Below are positions 1 to 11,680 of a stretch of 64,000 bases of DNA, in pieces. Under the pieces are notes generated by a model. That model saw only the letters and a list, made by a program, of their open reading frames with translations, searched no databases and was not told where the DNA came from. A program made the translations under genes and the position numbers. Source of the DNA: Capsicum annuum (taxonomy: Eukaryota > Streptophyta > Magnoliopsida > Solanales > Solanaceae); assembly GCF_002878395.1 (NCBI RefSeq), contig NW_025855829.1, positions 325,120 through 389,119 on the forward strand, read 5' to 3'. How positions within the stretch are numbered: position 1 is the first letter of the stretch; every line of letters begins with the position of its first letter.

Positions 1-700
1 ATACGACTAAAATGCACTAGGGCCCTTTCAGCAGGTGAAGGTAAACCCATATAGCCCGTGGGTGTCTATTTATGATGGTTGAGCTATATAGTCTAGGATA
101 ATAGTTTACTACTATGTTAAACTTTGTTCCTTACCCCCATCATCTATTATATATATTTATGTATAAATGTGAATATGAATAGTGAGTTTGAAATTAAAAT
201 TTTGACTAAAACTATTTTATCCTTATCCCGAGTTGCATGCTAGTTCTCATCCCACTAACCATCCCCAGACAATTTATCCCCATACGATGTAGGGTCTGAA
301 GACACTTCTACTTTTCTTGTGCAATGATAGGTGATCTTAGGATTATTTAGGTGTCAGCTTAGAGTGGTGAGCCTCCTTCTTCTGAAAGGCCCATTACTTT
401 TTGGTTTAATATGTCATATACTATTTTCTTTTTGGACTCATTTTGGCTATAGTTGGGGGCATGTCCCAACTTAGATTATTTTTTAAATAGTTGAGGCGTT
501 ATGGATATTATTGTGGATTAGGTATTGTTGTTGTCACTCTTAGATGTCTTTGAGATTATTTTTATCTATCTTGATATATGTTCAAAATCTAGGCATTGCT
601 GGTGTGTTATGTTTTGTTTGGATAGGTAAAGAGGGTAGTCTCGGGTCCTTGGTAGATTTAAGATACCAGTCATGGCCATACCCTGGTTTGAATCATGACA
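1..700 (+). mobile_element. Ty3/gypsy element A, 3' part of its 5' LTR
   Basis: This stretch aligns by eye to the last part of both LTRs of element C (about 35240-36116 and 42825-43690). Shared blocks include the GGGCCCTT start, the phrase CCCATATAGCCCGTGGGTG, the region around 450 (GGGGGCATGTCCCAACTT) and the end near ACCCTGGTTTGAATCATGACA. The LTR end is set at 700 because a primer-binding site follows 4 bp later and element C shows the same arrangement. The upstream part of this LTR lies outside the window. The frames at 544-768 and 775-972 are chance frames. Confidence 0.8.
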
Positions 701-908
701 AAGTTGGTATTAGAGCTAGGGTTTGGTGTTATTGGGTGTCCATAAAGACATGTCAAGTAGAGCCTTAGTTATGGGTGTGTGGCGCACCACACTTACAAAG
801 AAGAGACTACAAGGCATTAGGAATGTTTCCCATTCTTGTGTTCTATTTTTTGGCTGTAGAATCTAAGATGTTGAAATATCCTCTAATTCTCATTTGTTCA
901 TATTTTAG
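701..908 (+). other. Primer-binding site and leader of element A
   Basis: TGGTATTAGAGC at 705-716 differs by one base from TGGTATCAGAGC, the sequence complementary to the 3' end of plant initiator tRNA-Met. The leader that follows contains the GTGGCGCACCACAC block also found in elements B, C and E. It ends in TTCATATTTTAG just before an ATCATGCCT context at 909, where gag starts. Confidence 0.75.
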
Positions 909-2105
909 ATCATGCCTCGTTGAGGATTTGACACTCGAGGAACCTCTTGTGTCCCACCTGAGGATACTGTAGATGGAAATCATCCTACTTATGGAGCTTA
1001 GACCTGGTCTAAGATCCCAACTCCTAACTGTACTACCTCTTGTGAAGTTTTACCAGTCCTCCTCGTGCTTCTCAGGCTGAATGTGATTATGCCCCACCAC
1101 CTCAAAGAGACATATCTAATGCTAAGTTTCATTGTTCTATTCATCTGTTGACCCACTTGATGACATTCTAGTCACATCAGTTGGGCCCTCTTAGTACTGC
1201 TGTGTGTTCTTCTAAGGTTACTCGAGTTGGGCCATTCATTAGTTTCAATTCTCCAACCTTTACTGGCTCTAAGATGGAGGAGGATCTTCAAGGGTTCATA
1301 TATGAGACAAAGAAGATCTTTCCAGTTATGCATGATTCTGACTCTAAGGTGTGGAATTTGTTACATATTAGTTGAAGGATATGGAATATCAGTGGTATGA
1401 GGAATGGGATTATCATAGGGAAGATGATGCAGAGTTGGCACCATGGGATTAGTTTTCTGGTACCTTTCTAGATCATTTCTTTCCTCAGGAGTTAAGGGAG
1501 GCTAATTAGCTGAGGAGTTCATGAATCTAAAATAGGGTACGATGTCTATAAAAAAGTATGCCTTAAAATTTCATCAGTTGTCCCATGATGCTTCTGAGCT
1601 AGTATTAAGTAAGAGGGCTAAGATGAGAAAGTTTGCTTTAGGTTTGTCCCGAGACTTGGTAATGGAGTGCAAGGCTACCTTGCGGAATAGTGATATGGAT
1701 ATCTCTAGGCTTGTGGTGTATATACAACAGGTTAAAGATAAAAAAAAGAAATACGCCAATACAGGGGAGAGATAAGGTAAGAGGTCCTGGTATTCTAAGA
1801 AAGGTAGAGGCCAACAAAATAGTGGTAGATATGGAAGGCAATGGTCTAAGAAGAATAGGGAAGCTCTTGCTCTTATTCTATGGCTAGTGCTCCCTATCCT
1901 ATGTTGTCCAGTGATTGTTGCTTTCAGAGCAATGGTGGGTTTAAGGCACAGGGTGCTCAATCTCAGGCCAGTAAGGCCTAGTCAGATCCATCACATTCTT
2001 CTTGCAGATTTTATAGTCAATTGCACCAAGGTTTTTTGATGAGGGAAAAAACAAGTGTTTCAGATGTGGCTAGCCCATCCATAATTTGAGTAACTGTCCT
2101 TCAGG
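909..2105 (+). pseudogene. gag remnant of element A
   Basis: The start ATG at 912 (ATG CCT) fits the gag start position inferred from the sister elements. Gag-like peptide segments appear in shifting frames: a FNSPTFTGSKMEED-like block near 1245-1290, QELREAN near 1488, then the MSIKKYALKFHQLSHDASEL block from 1542, which is the conserved core of plant chromovirus Gag. A zinc knuckle (CFRCG-stop-PIHNLSNC) lies near 2058-2100. Gag normally packages the RNA in cytoplasmic particles. Here several frameshifts and in-frame stops, including TAG at 1533-1535 just before the MSIKKY block, show that the gene is dead. Everything downstream of the zinc knuckle is missing because an LTR fragment begins at about 2106. 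Confidence 0.75.
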
Positions 2106-3180
2106 ATTCTTGGTACTTTAAAATTTCTAAAATTTTATCTTTACTGTCCTAACTACAACTCCCCTAACGAATCATAGGGAGTCTTGATGAGTCGTTGGAC
2201 ATGAATCATAGCCTAATAAGTACGTAAGGCTAAGTTTTCTATTCTGAGTACTAGTGGCTCCCAAATGAGTCGTATGGACTCATTACGAGTCATTATGTCC
2301 CAACCATTGTCAAACCAGTGTACGTTCCAAATGTTGCTATCACGGTGGCGACTACGACCCTACGAGTCGTATGATCTTAAGTCATAGGGTCAACATTATG
2401 TGTGCCTAATGACATTGTCTTGGCTACAACTCGTGGTGACGAGTCATAATGTGTCGTTTGAGTCGCAGTGTAACCCATAGTCACTGGAGATAATTACCTT
2501 CTTACCCAATTAAAACCCCACATCCATAATGCATTAAAAGGGATTATTTCAGATTCATAACGTAATAATAACACTCTTCCTTCTCTGTCAAATTCTCTCA
2601 AGCATCAATACTTTGGGTTTCCAAGAAGTGGGTCAAGTAGAGTTTCAAGGGTTGAATTCTCTCCATAATCTTGGGTATTTCAGGCATGTTACTCTTCCCT
2701 AGTTATTACTTTGCTAAAATTATGTGTTTTAAAGTATTATTCATATGGTTTTTATGTTGGTTTTGGAACATGGGTTAAGGGTTTTAAATGTCTGTGTTTG
2801 AATAATATTTTCCCATGTTTTTATATATGATTGTTCATACTTTAATTATGGTTTTAAATTTGTGGGGTGCATGGGTATGGTGAATAAGCTAGGGGATTGT
2901 GATTTCCCCTAATTTGTGAATATTTGAGAATTGAAGTGGTAATGACCTCAACCCTATATTGTGAAAGTTGATTTGAATCTAAAAAGTACGTACATTGAGC
3001 TATTCTCAAACTATTGCATAATGTGAAAAATTAATAAAGAATAATGATTTTTTAAATTGAACCAAGAGGGTTGTGAATTACCTCAAGTGATGATAATTGG
3101 TTTGATATATTGATGTTACCTTGCAAGTGTAGTTTGTATTATGATAGCAACAGTGTATGTCTAAATGCGTATTTGTGAAA
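2106..3180 (+). mobile_element. LTR fragment lodged between gag and integrase of element A
   Basis: At 2106 the coding sequence stops and an LTR-like segment begins. It resembles the first about 1.1 kb of the LTR at 4829-5604: the same GAGTCGTA-type short motifs repeated many times, a GGGGTGCATGGGTAT-type block near 2870 (compare 5268-5285), and an overall layout like element C (CTCTC-rich leader, then CAGGCATGTTACTC near 2692). At about 3180 it passes abruptly into the RNase H-integrase linker of a pol gene. Insertion of a related element followed by deletion, or unequal recombination between copies, would explain this. The missing parts are the rest of that LTR and protease, RT and RNase H. 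Confidence 0.6.
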
Positions 3181-4696
3181 AATATTCACCAGCTAGATAA
3201 TCTTAAAGTTTGTCTCTTATATTCTGAGGATGGTGGTGTGATTGTTCAAGAGATGAAGAAGTCATCTCTTAGTGCGGAGGTCAAGAAGAAATAGGTTTTG
3301 GACCCTACTTTGATGCAAATCAAGGATGATATGGGTTACTAGAAGGAGATAGGTTTTAAGATGGGTGGTGATGGTATCTTCAGGTACCAAGGGAGATTAT
3401 GTATTCTCGATGTCGATGGGCTATGAGAAAGTATTTTGGTTGAGGCTCATGAGTTAAGGTACACTATTTATCCTGGTTCTATGAAAAAGTACCATGACTT
3501 GAAAGAGATCTATTGGTGGAGTAACATGAAAAGAGATGTGGCCAATTTTTTGGCTAAGTGCATGGTGTGTAAACATGTGAAGGTTGAGCACTTGAGGCAT
3601 GGCAGTTTGTCTAAAGAGATTGAGTTGCCTGTGTGAAAGCGGGAAGTGATCAATATGGATTTTGTCACCGGTCTTTTGCGATCACACCATTAGTTTTATC
3701 TGATTTGGGTCATCGTGGATAGGATGACCAAGATTGCTGGTTTCCTACCAGTGAAGAGTAACTATTCTGTAGAAGATTATGCTAAGATCTTCATTCAGGA
3801 GGTCATCAAGTTTCATGGTGCTCCTGTCTCTATTGTCTGATCGCGGTACGCAGTTCTCATCTCAATTTTGGTGCTGTTTCAGAGAGGTTTGGGGAATAAA
3901 TTAAACCTTAGCACTATTTTTCATCCTCAAATAGATGAACAAGGGGAGAATAATATTCAAACTTTGGAAGATATGCTCAGATCTTGTGTACTTGATTTTG
4001 GTGGTAGTTGGGTAGACACTTGCCTTTTATAGAGTATGTGTATAATAATAGCTATCATCTAGCATTGGGATGGCTCCTTTTGAGGTTCTTTATAGTAGGA
4101 GGTGTAGGTTTCCTATTGGGTGGTTTGAGGTTGGTGAGAATAGGTTGTATTTTCTCAACTTGGTTTACTAAGCCATAGAGAAGATGAAGGTGATTCAGAG
4201 TATGCTTAAGAGCATCAAAAGTCCAATGCATATGTGAGGCGAAGGACTTGGAGTTTGATGTGGATGATTTAGTTTTCTTGAAGGTGTCTCCCATGAAGGG
4301 AATAATGCAGTTTGGGAAGAAGGGAAAGCTCAATTCCTATTATGTTATTCCCTATCGTATTTTAAGGCGAGTGGGCAATGTGGCTTATGAGTTGGACTTG
4401 CCTTTGAGTTTGGATTTCATTCACCTGGTGTTTCATATTTTGATATTGAAGAAGTGTGTGGGTGATCCTTTTTTGGTTGTTTCCTTGGAGAGTTTTGGTG
4501 TTTCGGATTCTTTTTCCTATAAGAAAATCCCAGTAAGGATTTTGGATAGACAAGTCCGTCATTTGAGGACAAAAGATGTGGCTTTGGTGAAGGCTATATG
4601 GAGGAACAAAAAGGTTGAAAAAGCTACATAGGAAGTTGAAAAGGACATGAAGTCCAAATATTCATTCTTGTTCCCCGCTTCAGATAATTATGCCTA
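3181..4696 (+). pseudogene. integrase and chromodomain remnant of element A pol
   Basis: From 3181 the sequence aligns with element C from about 39515. The integrase zinc-binding region lies around 3445-3600 (EAHELRYTIYPG, then CMVCKHVKVEH). The second zinc-binding His is Tyr. The core begins at NMDFVTGL near 3655, an SDRGTQFSS block lies near 3837 in a shifted frame, and the NIQTLEDMLR region near 3950 follows. The C-terminal GPY/F-type module (FLKVSPMKG, then FGKKGKL) is at 4270-4330. A chromodomain-like tail (RILDRQVRHLRTKDVALVKA near 4543-4600) ends near 4696. Such tails guide integration into heterochromatin. Stops and frameshifts disable it. This is a Tekay/Del-like chromovirus by domain order. 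Confidence 0.8.
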
Positions 4697-4813
4697 AGGT
4701 AAGTGTATTCCTTCATATCTTTTTTTTTTATCTTTGTTAAAGGAAAGTGTAGTTGTGTTCTGTGCTAAATCGTGCTAAGGGATTCCTTGCTTCATCATTT
4801 GGGGATAAATGAT

Positions 4814-4828
4814 CCAACGGGGGATAAT
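4814..4828 (+). other. Polypurine tract of element A
   Basis: CCAACGGGGGATAAT lies immediately before the LTR that starts at about 4829. It corresponds in position to the G-rich tracts before the 3' LTRs of elements B, C, E and F and would prime plus-strand DNA synthesis. Confidence 0.6.
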
Positions 4829-5604
4829 TTAACACCTCAGATATTTGGTCATTGAAAATTTCTTAACCTTCGAGCTCACTGCCCAGATAACGACTTTCTC
4901 TACGAGTTGTAGGGTGTCTACACGGGTCGTAGGACCCCAATCGTAGCCAGACCAATGTACTAGCCTGAATTTTTTATTGTGACTATGACTAGGGGTTATG
5001 AGTTGTAAAGACTCTATAGGAGTCGTATAGTCCCAAACTATAGCCTGACCTATAAAGTTTGCCTAAGTTGCTGCCTTGATCATGACTAAACTCAATAAGT
5101 TTTAATTGCTCTATATAAGTCATAAGGTACCAGTCGTACGGCTACCAATGGGTACCCAAGAGTTTCTATCTTGATTATAACTTTAACCCTACAAGTCGTA
5201 GGGTCACTTAACGAGTTGTACGGTGACCCAAAGTTGTTCCTACTTTGAATTAAATGTTTTTGAACTAACGGGGTGCATGGGTGTAGGAATTGGAATGAAG
5301 GTAGGGTATATGCCCCAAATTGATGTTTTAAACTTGGAATTGGTTTTAAACAATTGTGTTCCCTTAATCCACTTGTGTAAATGATTTTAAATTGTGATAT
5401 TGTCACTTGGTTTGCTCACTCACCTATATTATTACATTGCATAAATGGTTAAACAATGAACATGGATTTTGTAAACCTTGTTGGCTATGTTATGATTTAA
5501 TGAAAAGGGGGGGTCGAGGCATTCCCATAATTTGATTAGGTAAACTAAAGGAGGTCGAGGCATTCCTCCAACTTGATTTAATGAACAAAAGGGGGTCGAG
5601 GAAT
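4829..5604 (+). mobile_element. Truncated 3' LTR of element A
   Basis: It begins (T)TAACACCTCAG after the polypurine tract, comparable to TGAAACACCTTGG in element C. It contains repeated GTCGTAGGGT / ACGAGTTGTA motifs and three copies of a GGGGGTCGAGG-ATT-type motif at 5509-5604. It is cut off at 5604 where element D begins. I could not find the rest of this LTR on the far side of D. Confidence 0.65.
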
Positions 5605-7035
5605 TGATGTGCTATAGAAATATAGCACTTTTAATGCTTAAAACGAGGAAAATATGCAAGTTTCTGAGGTTGTTTTGTTAGATATGATGCATTTTGGGTA
5701 TGTTTTGCAGGAAATCATTTTTTGGATGCTAAGTTCATGAAAAAGATGAAAACATGTGATTTTGGCTACTTATGGGAGAAATTATGGATGTTCGGGACAC
5801 TTTTTGGATTGTTCGTGAAAAAAACATATGCGGGAATTGAAGACGAGATGAAAAAATAACTTTCGGCACATGCTAAGTCAACATACGGACCACATGTAGC
5901 ACATATGGACCACATGTTGGAAAAACGTGTGTCCAAGTCCAAAATCTCGAGAGCTAACCTGCAGGATTTTTTGGTTCGGGCATATAGGGTCACTGTATTC
6001 ACCCACCCTACAGACTGCAGGCCAGGGCATATGTAGGGACCACAAGTAGCCGCGACCCTTTTTTCTCTTATTTCGTTCAGGCTTTTGTTTTACAGTTTCC
6101 TAATGTACTATAAATACCCCTTATGTGTTTTTAGTAGAAGTTATGCACTCTTGATACTTACAAACATATTTTGATTCCAAGATTCGATTTTAGTCTTAGA
6201 ATTCTCCGGTATTAATTTCAGTTGATTAATTTAGTTATGGTTTTGGGTTTTTACTTCTTGTTATTGTGATTTCATCTTATGCTTTCAATCATGAATGCTG
6301 CTGATTACTTCACAAGAATGAGCGGGTAAAAACCCTTAGCTAGGGTTAAAACCCTAGTAGATTGACGAAGTAGGGGAAGTGCTACTATTTTTTGAACCAA
6401 TACACATGCATGCATTGTATTATCTTAACTTTAATAGTTTTCTTAACGGGTGCACATATTAGGATCCTGCGTATATTATTGCTACTTACTCCAAAAGAGG
6501 AGAGGTGCCTAGGAAAAGATAATGACAATAGTAATTTGGAGTTTAACTGTCGATCCACGCTACTAGGTACTATCTAAGTAAGATGGTTAGATTTCATCTA
6601 ATGACTAGAGACTCAAAAGGTAATAGTTAACTGGGATCAAGATAAGGATTAGTAAGGCGACATCCTGAGACTCAAAAAGTAAAGGGTGAACTTCTTCTCA
6701 TTCAAAAGACTATAGAAGGTACATAACTTATCGTATCGAATGCAAGGTATCGGGTTGGTTCAACAAATCACGATAAACCTATGGAGTTGAGAAGCCAGGG
6801 GATTACAATCCTAATGTTCACCTACGACTGATTAAAACCGAAGTTGATACTCACCACTTATTCGACATTGATACTTAAAACCCCCTATTTACTTTTTCAG
6901 TTCTGCCTATTGATTACAACAGCTGAAAGCCACGATTTCAAGCACTCCCTTAGTATTCGACCTCAACCTTTGTTGGGTTACTATATTTAGCAGCGATAGT
7001 ATCATCTTCTAAGAGGAGGTGTAGCTTGGACATCA
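5605..7035 (+). mobile_element. 5' LTR of element D with TATA box
   Basis: The LTR opens with a perfect 8-bp stem and GAAA loop (5609-5628, GTGCTATA-GAAA-TATAGCAC). A clean TATA box (TATAAATA, 6109-6116) is followed by a plausible transcribed region. The end at about 7035 (..CATCA) is set by the primer site 9 bp downstream and is approximate. Frames 5766-6002 (minus strand) and 6392-6577 are not coding. Confidence 0.65.
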
Positions 7036-7043
7036 CTAAATTT

Positions 7044-7061
7044 TGGCATCGTTGCCGGGGA
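7044..7061 (+). other. tRNA-Asp primer-binding site of element D
   Basis: TGGCATCGTTGCCGGGGA matches the classic Athila/Tat primer site, complementary to the 3' end of plant tRNA-Asp, except for two adjacent changes (GC to AT) in the first third. Such changes fit decay of a methylated CG. Confidence 0.75.
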
Positions 7062-7131
7062 ATACGGTGTTGATTTATGATTTAAAGTTGTTGCAATTTT
7101 TGAGTTTTCTTTTTTGTTCTTAGTTGGGAAT

Positions 7132-8890
7132 AAGCCGGTGTATTCCTAACACACGGAGTAGAGGCAACCCCTTATTCCTAGTGAATCCGAATCCAAAGAG
7201 GATCCTACAAATACCTAGTAGGATGGTGGAACAGAAAATAGATGATAACCCTGAAGGAATTCGTGATGTTGTACCTCCCTCTCCTCCCAAAGAAGTATAG
7301 AATATTTGTTTGAATGGTAAACTTTTAGCTCAAGCTGAAAATAATGGAAGGGCAATGAAAGAAGCTCAGAGGCTAGCTAGGGACGCAGAGCTAGCTGAGC
7401 AGTACTTTATGGAAATCATAATAGTGCTAGAGGTACCCGTGTTCAAGTGTTCTCAGCGTATCAGTATGTGCATCCATATATAGAAGATGAAGAAGATCTG
7501 GGATACATTGAGCCGGTAAAGACTGGAGCCATTATTTATCCTGTTTTACTCTCAGGCATCAAGTTTGACATCACGAGTGCAATGATCTAGCTCTTAAATC
7601 TGAAGGGTGTATTTTTAGGTTTGCCAGATGATGCAAATATGTACCTTGCAAATTTTATCGGGATCTTCAGTTCATATACCGTTCCAGGGGTGAATCAGAA
7701 ATCACTTAGATTGAAGTTGTTCCCTTTCTCACTTACAAGAAAAATATCTTTATGGTTAAGGTAACTGCCAAGAGGCTCTATCACTACATGGAGTGAGTTA
7801 TGTATACAATTCTTGAACCGATTCTTTCCTCCATCTAGGATGTTGCATCTTAAGGAAGAGATCTATAATTTTAGGCAGTTGCAGTTAGAATCTATGTATG
7901 AGGCATGGTTCAGGTTCAAGAAGACTCTGAGTATGGTACCTAACCATCGAATGTCAGGGACAAGCTTTATTGGAGATATTTTACCGAGTCTTAACCATCA
8001 GCTCCAGAGCCATGGCATACACCATATTTGGAGAAGTTCTTATGAGACTACGCTAGGAGGTATCTTCGAATATGCTAGATTATATCTCGCTCGAGGGTGG
8101 CAAACTCGGGAGGCTGAGAGGGCCTCTGTCAACTATGTTATTGTTGCCTTCTGTGACTAAAAAGTAGTTAATGATTCAGTAGCACAAGAAATTGCACCGC
8201 TAAGAACTAATCTAGGGGTACTAGAAAAGCAGCTTGCAGCAACAACTTTTGAGAAAGTGAACGCAATATCAGTATAGGGTTCCGATTTTGAAGATTATGA
8301 GTCAAAATTAAAGGAGGAAGCAAATTATTCGGATCTTCAGTTGGTGGGGTTTCGAGCTTAAGGACAAGGGAACAAAGGTTAGAACTACTATTACAGATAT
8401 AGAGACCGTATAGAGAGTAAGATAGTGACTAGAGGAAGAAGGGCAACTATAGAGAGAAGGGGGATAGGTATATTCCATGTGGTAGATGAGATGTAAAATC
8501 AAGAATGGAAGAAATGATGACCAAGTTGGTAAAAGGTAAAGAAAATCAGGAGATTAGCCTTAAGAAGATTAAGGATGACATTTTAGGGTTGAACCAGAAA
8601 GTCAAATCCTACGCAACTGCTATCAAGTAGTTAGAGCACCAATTTTGGCAGATGTCAGCAACTTTAAACTAGAGGCGGTCAGGTACTCTTTCGAGCAACA
8701 CTGTGCAAAATCCAAAAAATAACAGTCATATTCATTCCATTACCACAAGGAGTGGTATGACTACTATGGATCCCCCTCTACCTGCGGCGAAAGCTACTGG
8801 TGATGATGCAGTTGCTAAGGAAAGGTAAGGGCCAGATTGTTGAGCAAGAAATAAGACAAATTCTTAGACCTCCCCCACCCTTTCCTCAAT
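7132..8890 (+). pseudogene. gag of element D (Athila/Tat Gag)
   Basis: Gag-type peptides occur in order. A Ser/Pro-rich N-terminal part lies near 7140-7300 (SRMVEQKIDDNPEG). A region near 7500-7760 has GYIEPVKTGAIIYP, GVFLGLPDDANMYLANF, then LRLKLFPFSL. The conserved retrotransposon Gag core follows at 7790-8000 (W-x-x-L-CIQFLNRFFPPS, NFRQLQLESMYEAWFRFKK, MVPNHRM), as in Solanaceae elements of this type. The longest clean stretch is 115 residues (7813-8160). A Lys-rich tail follows to about 8880. Stops at 7588 and 8158 and at least one frameshift near 7765 break the reading frame. Confidence 0.75.
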
Positions 8891-9545
8891 GATTGAAGCA
8901 GAAAAGAAAGAAAGGAAAATTTAAGCAATTCATTGAGATACTGAAAGAGTTGAGCTTAAATATTTCCTTTCTCGAGGCATTAGTGTAGATGCCTGGATAT
9001 GCAAAGTTTATGAAGTAATTAAGGATGTTGATGGCTTGCACCACTGTAGTGCAGTCACTACGAGGTCTTTGGCTAAAAAAAAGATGACCTCGGAGCACTC
9101 ACTATACCATGTACTATTGGGTCATCACAATTTGACAAAGCCTTATATGACTTAGGAGCTAACATAAATTTGATGTCACTGGCCTTATTCAAGCAATTAG
9201 GTTTGAACCCTTTGAACCGACTTCAATGTTGTTGTTGATGGCTGATAGTATAGTGAAAAAATCGGTGGGAATTTCTTTTGATGTGATTGTGAGAGTTGAC
9301 AACTTTATGTTTCCATTTGAATTTGTCATATTCTAGATTGTGAGGTTGACACCAAGATTCTAATTATATTAGTAAGATCATTTATGACCACAGGTAGAGC
9401 GATGGTCAAGATGGAAAAAGAAAAGCTGAAGTTCAGAGTCAAAGGTGAGGAGGCCACATTCAACATCCGAAAATCAATTAAGTAACCAACCAACATAAGA
9501 GTGGTGTTAGTGATCGATTGTATTAATGACCCTAGAGGGTACTCC
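8891..9545 (+). pseudogene. Gag C-terminus and retropepsin-like protease of element D
   Basis: The segment encodes KQKRKKGKFKQFIEILKELS near 8896, the usual Gag-protease boundary of Athila/Tat elements, then LEALV-stop-MPGYAKFMK. TIGSSQFDKALYDLGANINL near 9113-9175 is the protease active-site region: DLGA instead of the D-S/T-G of most retropepsins, which is typical for this lineage. The protease continues through MADSIVKKSVGISFDVIVR (about 9238), a GRPFMTTGRAM-like stretch (about 9370-9400) and NIRKSIKQPTNIRVVLVIDC (about 9465-9525). It then stops where RT should begin. Frameshifts occur near 9085, 9200 and 9350. Confidence 0.75.
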
Positions 9546-9552
9546 TATGGGT

Positions 9553-9720
9553 ATCTTGATGAATTTTGAGTAATCAAGATACCCGCATCGTGTCACGACA
9601 TTAAATCAAGTGCCATATGGGAGGAAACCCATGGGCTTATTGGTGAAGTCTGAGTAACCAACCCAGCCATGTCGTGCTGCGATATTAAATCAAGTACTGA
9701 GTGGGAGGCAACACACTATT
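9553..9720 (+). repeat. Duplicated lineage-specific spacer motif in element D
   Basis: Two imperfect copies of a roughly 90-bp unit: TTTTGAGTAATC..CGTGTCACGACATTAAATCAAG..GGGAGGAAACCCA, then GTCTGAGTAACC..CGTGCTGCGATATTAAATCAAG..GGGAGGCAACACA. In Athila/Tat elements this motif marks the end of the spacer next to an ORF; here it lies directly after protease. Confidence 0.6.
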
Positions 9721-9822
9721 TTAGTGTTTATATTTTTGTTGTTTTTCTTTTATAGTCTTTTTAGCTCTTGGACTTACCCGAAATATGGTAAAATTCCTAT
9801 ATTTATTGATTTCCAGGTACAC

Positions 9823-11680
9823 ATGGCACCAAAAGATGCTTAGAAGAAGAAGGTTGATACCTCAAGGAGATGAGGTGAGTCTCTAGAGCCTAATGGTTCG
9901 GTGGAGGAGTACCCAATTCAGTAGAGTAGAGTTGCGATAGGTAGGGTGACACATAGAGTTACTAGAGAATAGATATGCCAAGCTAATCAGGCAGTTACAG
10001 CCCGACCGATGATGAATTTTGCTGGAATATCACCCCCACACTCTCCTCCACCGAGTGATCATGATGATGATAAGGATGAGGAAGATTCTGAGACTACTCT
10101 ATATGTTACAGCTCAAGACCCCCAGTCTGAGGAGGGGTCATAGGATTCATCTACGAATACAGTGCAAAAGGAGTAATCAGTGATACCCTAGTCTGAGGAG
10201 GGTAGCGCCACACATGTACAAGTTAGATATACCCCAGTTTGAGAAAGGTATAGAGAAGGCTTCCCATAAGGCACTAGTACAGCAAGTGTAGAGTCCTACA
10301 CCCATACATACCTCGGTGGCATATCTAAGGTGGTGTATAGAGGATATGCCGGAGATTTATAATATAGATAGTTGTATCTCAGATATTTGTAGGACTAAGA
10401 GACTTATTTATGAGGAGCACCGAAGTGATATATCACGTCTATGTAGAGTACCACAATTGTGGTCTTTCTTTGATCGTTATCAGTTAGAGTGGATGACTTG
10501 ACCACTTGGTTCTTATAGCCCAGCCATGGTACATAAGTCTTATACATCATATGGAGCCACAATATTTCTTTCCATGTGCAGTTGCCAGGCCTTATAAGAC
10601 ACATGGAGCAGCCACAACTTAATCATACACTTGCGAGAGGGGTCAGAGTTGATCTTTTAGCAGATATTATCTATTGAGTTATTTACAGTCTAGATTATAT
10701 CAGTTCTGCATCTACAATAGAGTGTAATTATAGACTGAGAGTTATAAGTGATCAATATATTATGCTAGAGGTCGACTATAGAGGAGAGGGGGATAGCCAG
10801 CTATATTTTACCTTTGGGTGATGTGGCCCTATAGATCGAGTGTCATGGTGTGATCAAGAAGGGTACATTGACCTTTAAGGCCAAGTTTTGGTAGTTTCTC
10901 ATCCAATATCAATTATTCCCTACTACATCAAATAATGTGTTAACTTGGGAGGGAGCATCCCTGGTTGCTAATATGATGGTCGTATATGCTATTGATTTTG
11001 CAGTTATCCTCCGACATGAGATCCATGACAAACCATTTGGGAAGATAACTAATATACCATTCCCTTATATGATTCAGTGACTATGTGACGAGGCCGGCAT
11101 ACCTAAGATACTGGGAGTGGATGAGAGGGTACTTGTAACGGCTACTACACAGATGAAGATTATGAAGGATCTGGCACGTGCAAACCTTCCCAGGAGATCT
11201 AAAGAGCTTACTGCAGTACCTCGGACCCAGACTAAGAGCCCATCAGTTTTCATAGAGCCTGGTGATGCATATGGAGGCGGTGTGGGAGTTAGTGTTGATA
11301 TAAAGATAGGGGAGAAGAGAGAGGCCCTAAATATGATTATTCAGGGCAAGGGGACACCAGCCACTTCTTCATCATCCCCGACTTTGACCTTAGAGCTTAT
11401 TAGTGTATCTTAAGGGCCTACTCGCTCATTCACTATAGCTTCTGCTGCAAGTATGATTACTATATATGGAGAGTTATTGATGAGCTTAGTGGATAGTCAG
11501 AGGGACACTGATGCTTGATTATGAGTTATTGAGACCAACATGACTACCCTATATGAGTAGATACGTTCAGGGGTTTAGACTAGATTTGAGATGGAAGAGG
11601 CCAGATGGGAGGCCGTACAGAGAGTTTCCTTGTGTGAGCTACGTGTTGACTTACACGCATGTCTTGATGATTTTGAATGA
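9823..11680 (+). pseudogene. Late ORF of element D with plant-transposon-protein-like domain
   Basis: An ATG at 9823 (MAPKDA-stop-KKKVDTSRR) opens a broken frame of about 600 codons. The N-terminal third is acidic and low in complexity (SPPHSPPPSDHDDDKDEED near 10027-10090). The middle holds YLRWCIEDMPEIYNIDSC (about 10319). The best conserved part, about 10860-11200, reads FKAKFW-stop-FLIQYQLFPTTSNNV, then VVYAIDFAVILRHEI and FPYMIQ-stop-LCDEAGIPKI. This resembles the family annotated as putative plant transposon protein (PF20167-like) found in a late ORF of Athila/Tat/Ogre elements. Function is unknown; an envelope-like or Gag-accessory role has been proposed for such ORFs. Several TAG and TGA codons and one frameshift between 9823 and 10316 disable it. 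Family placement is from memory and needs a profile search. Confidence 0.55.
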
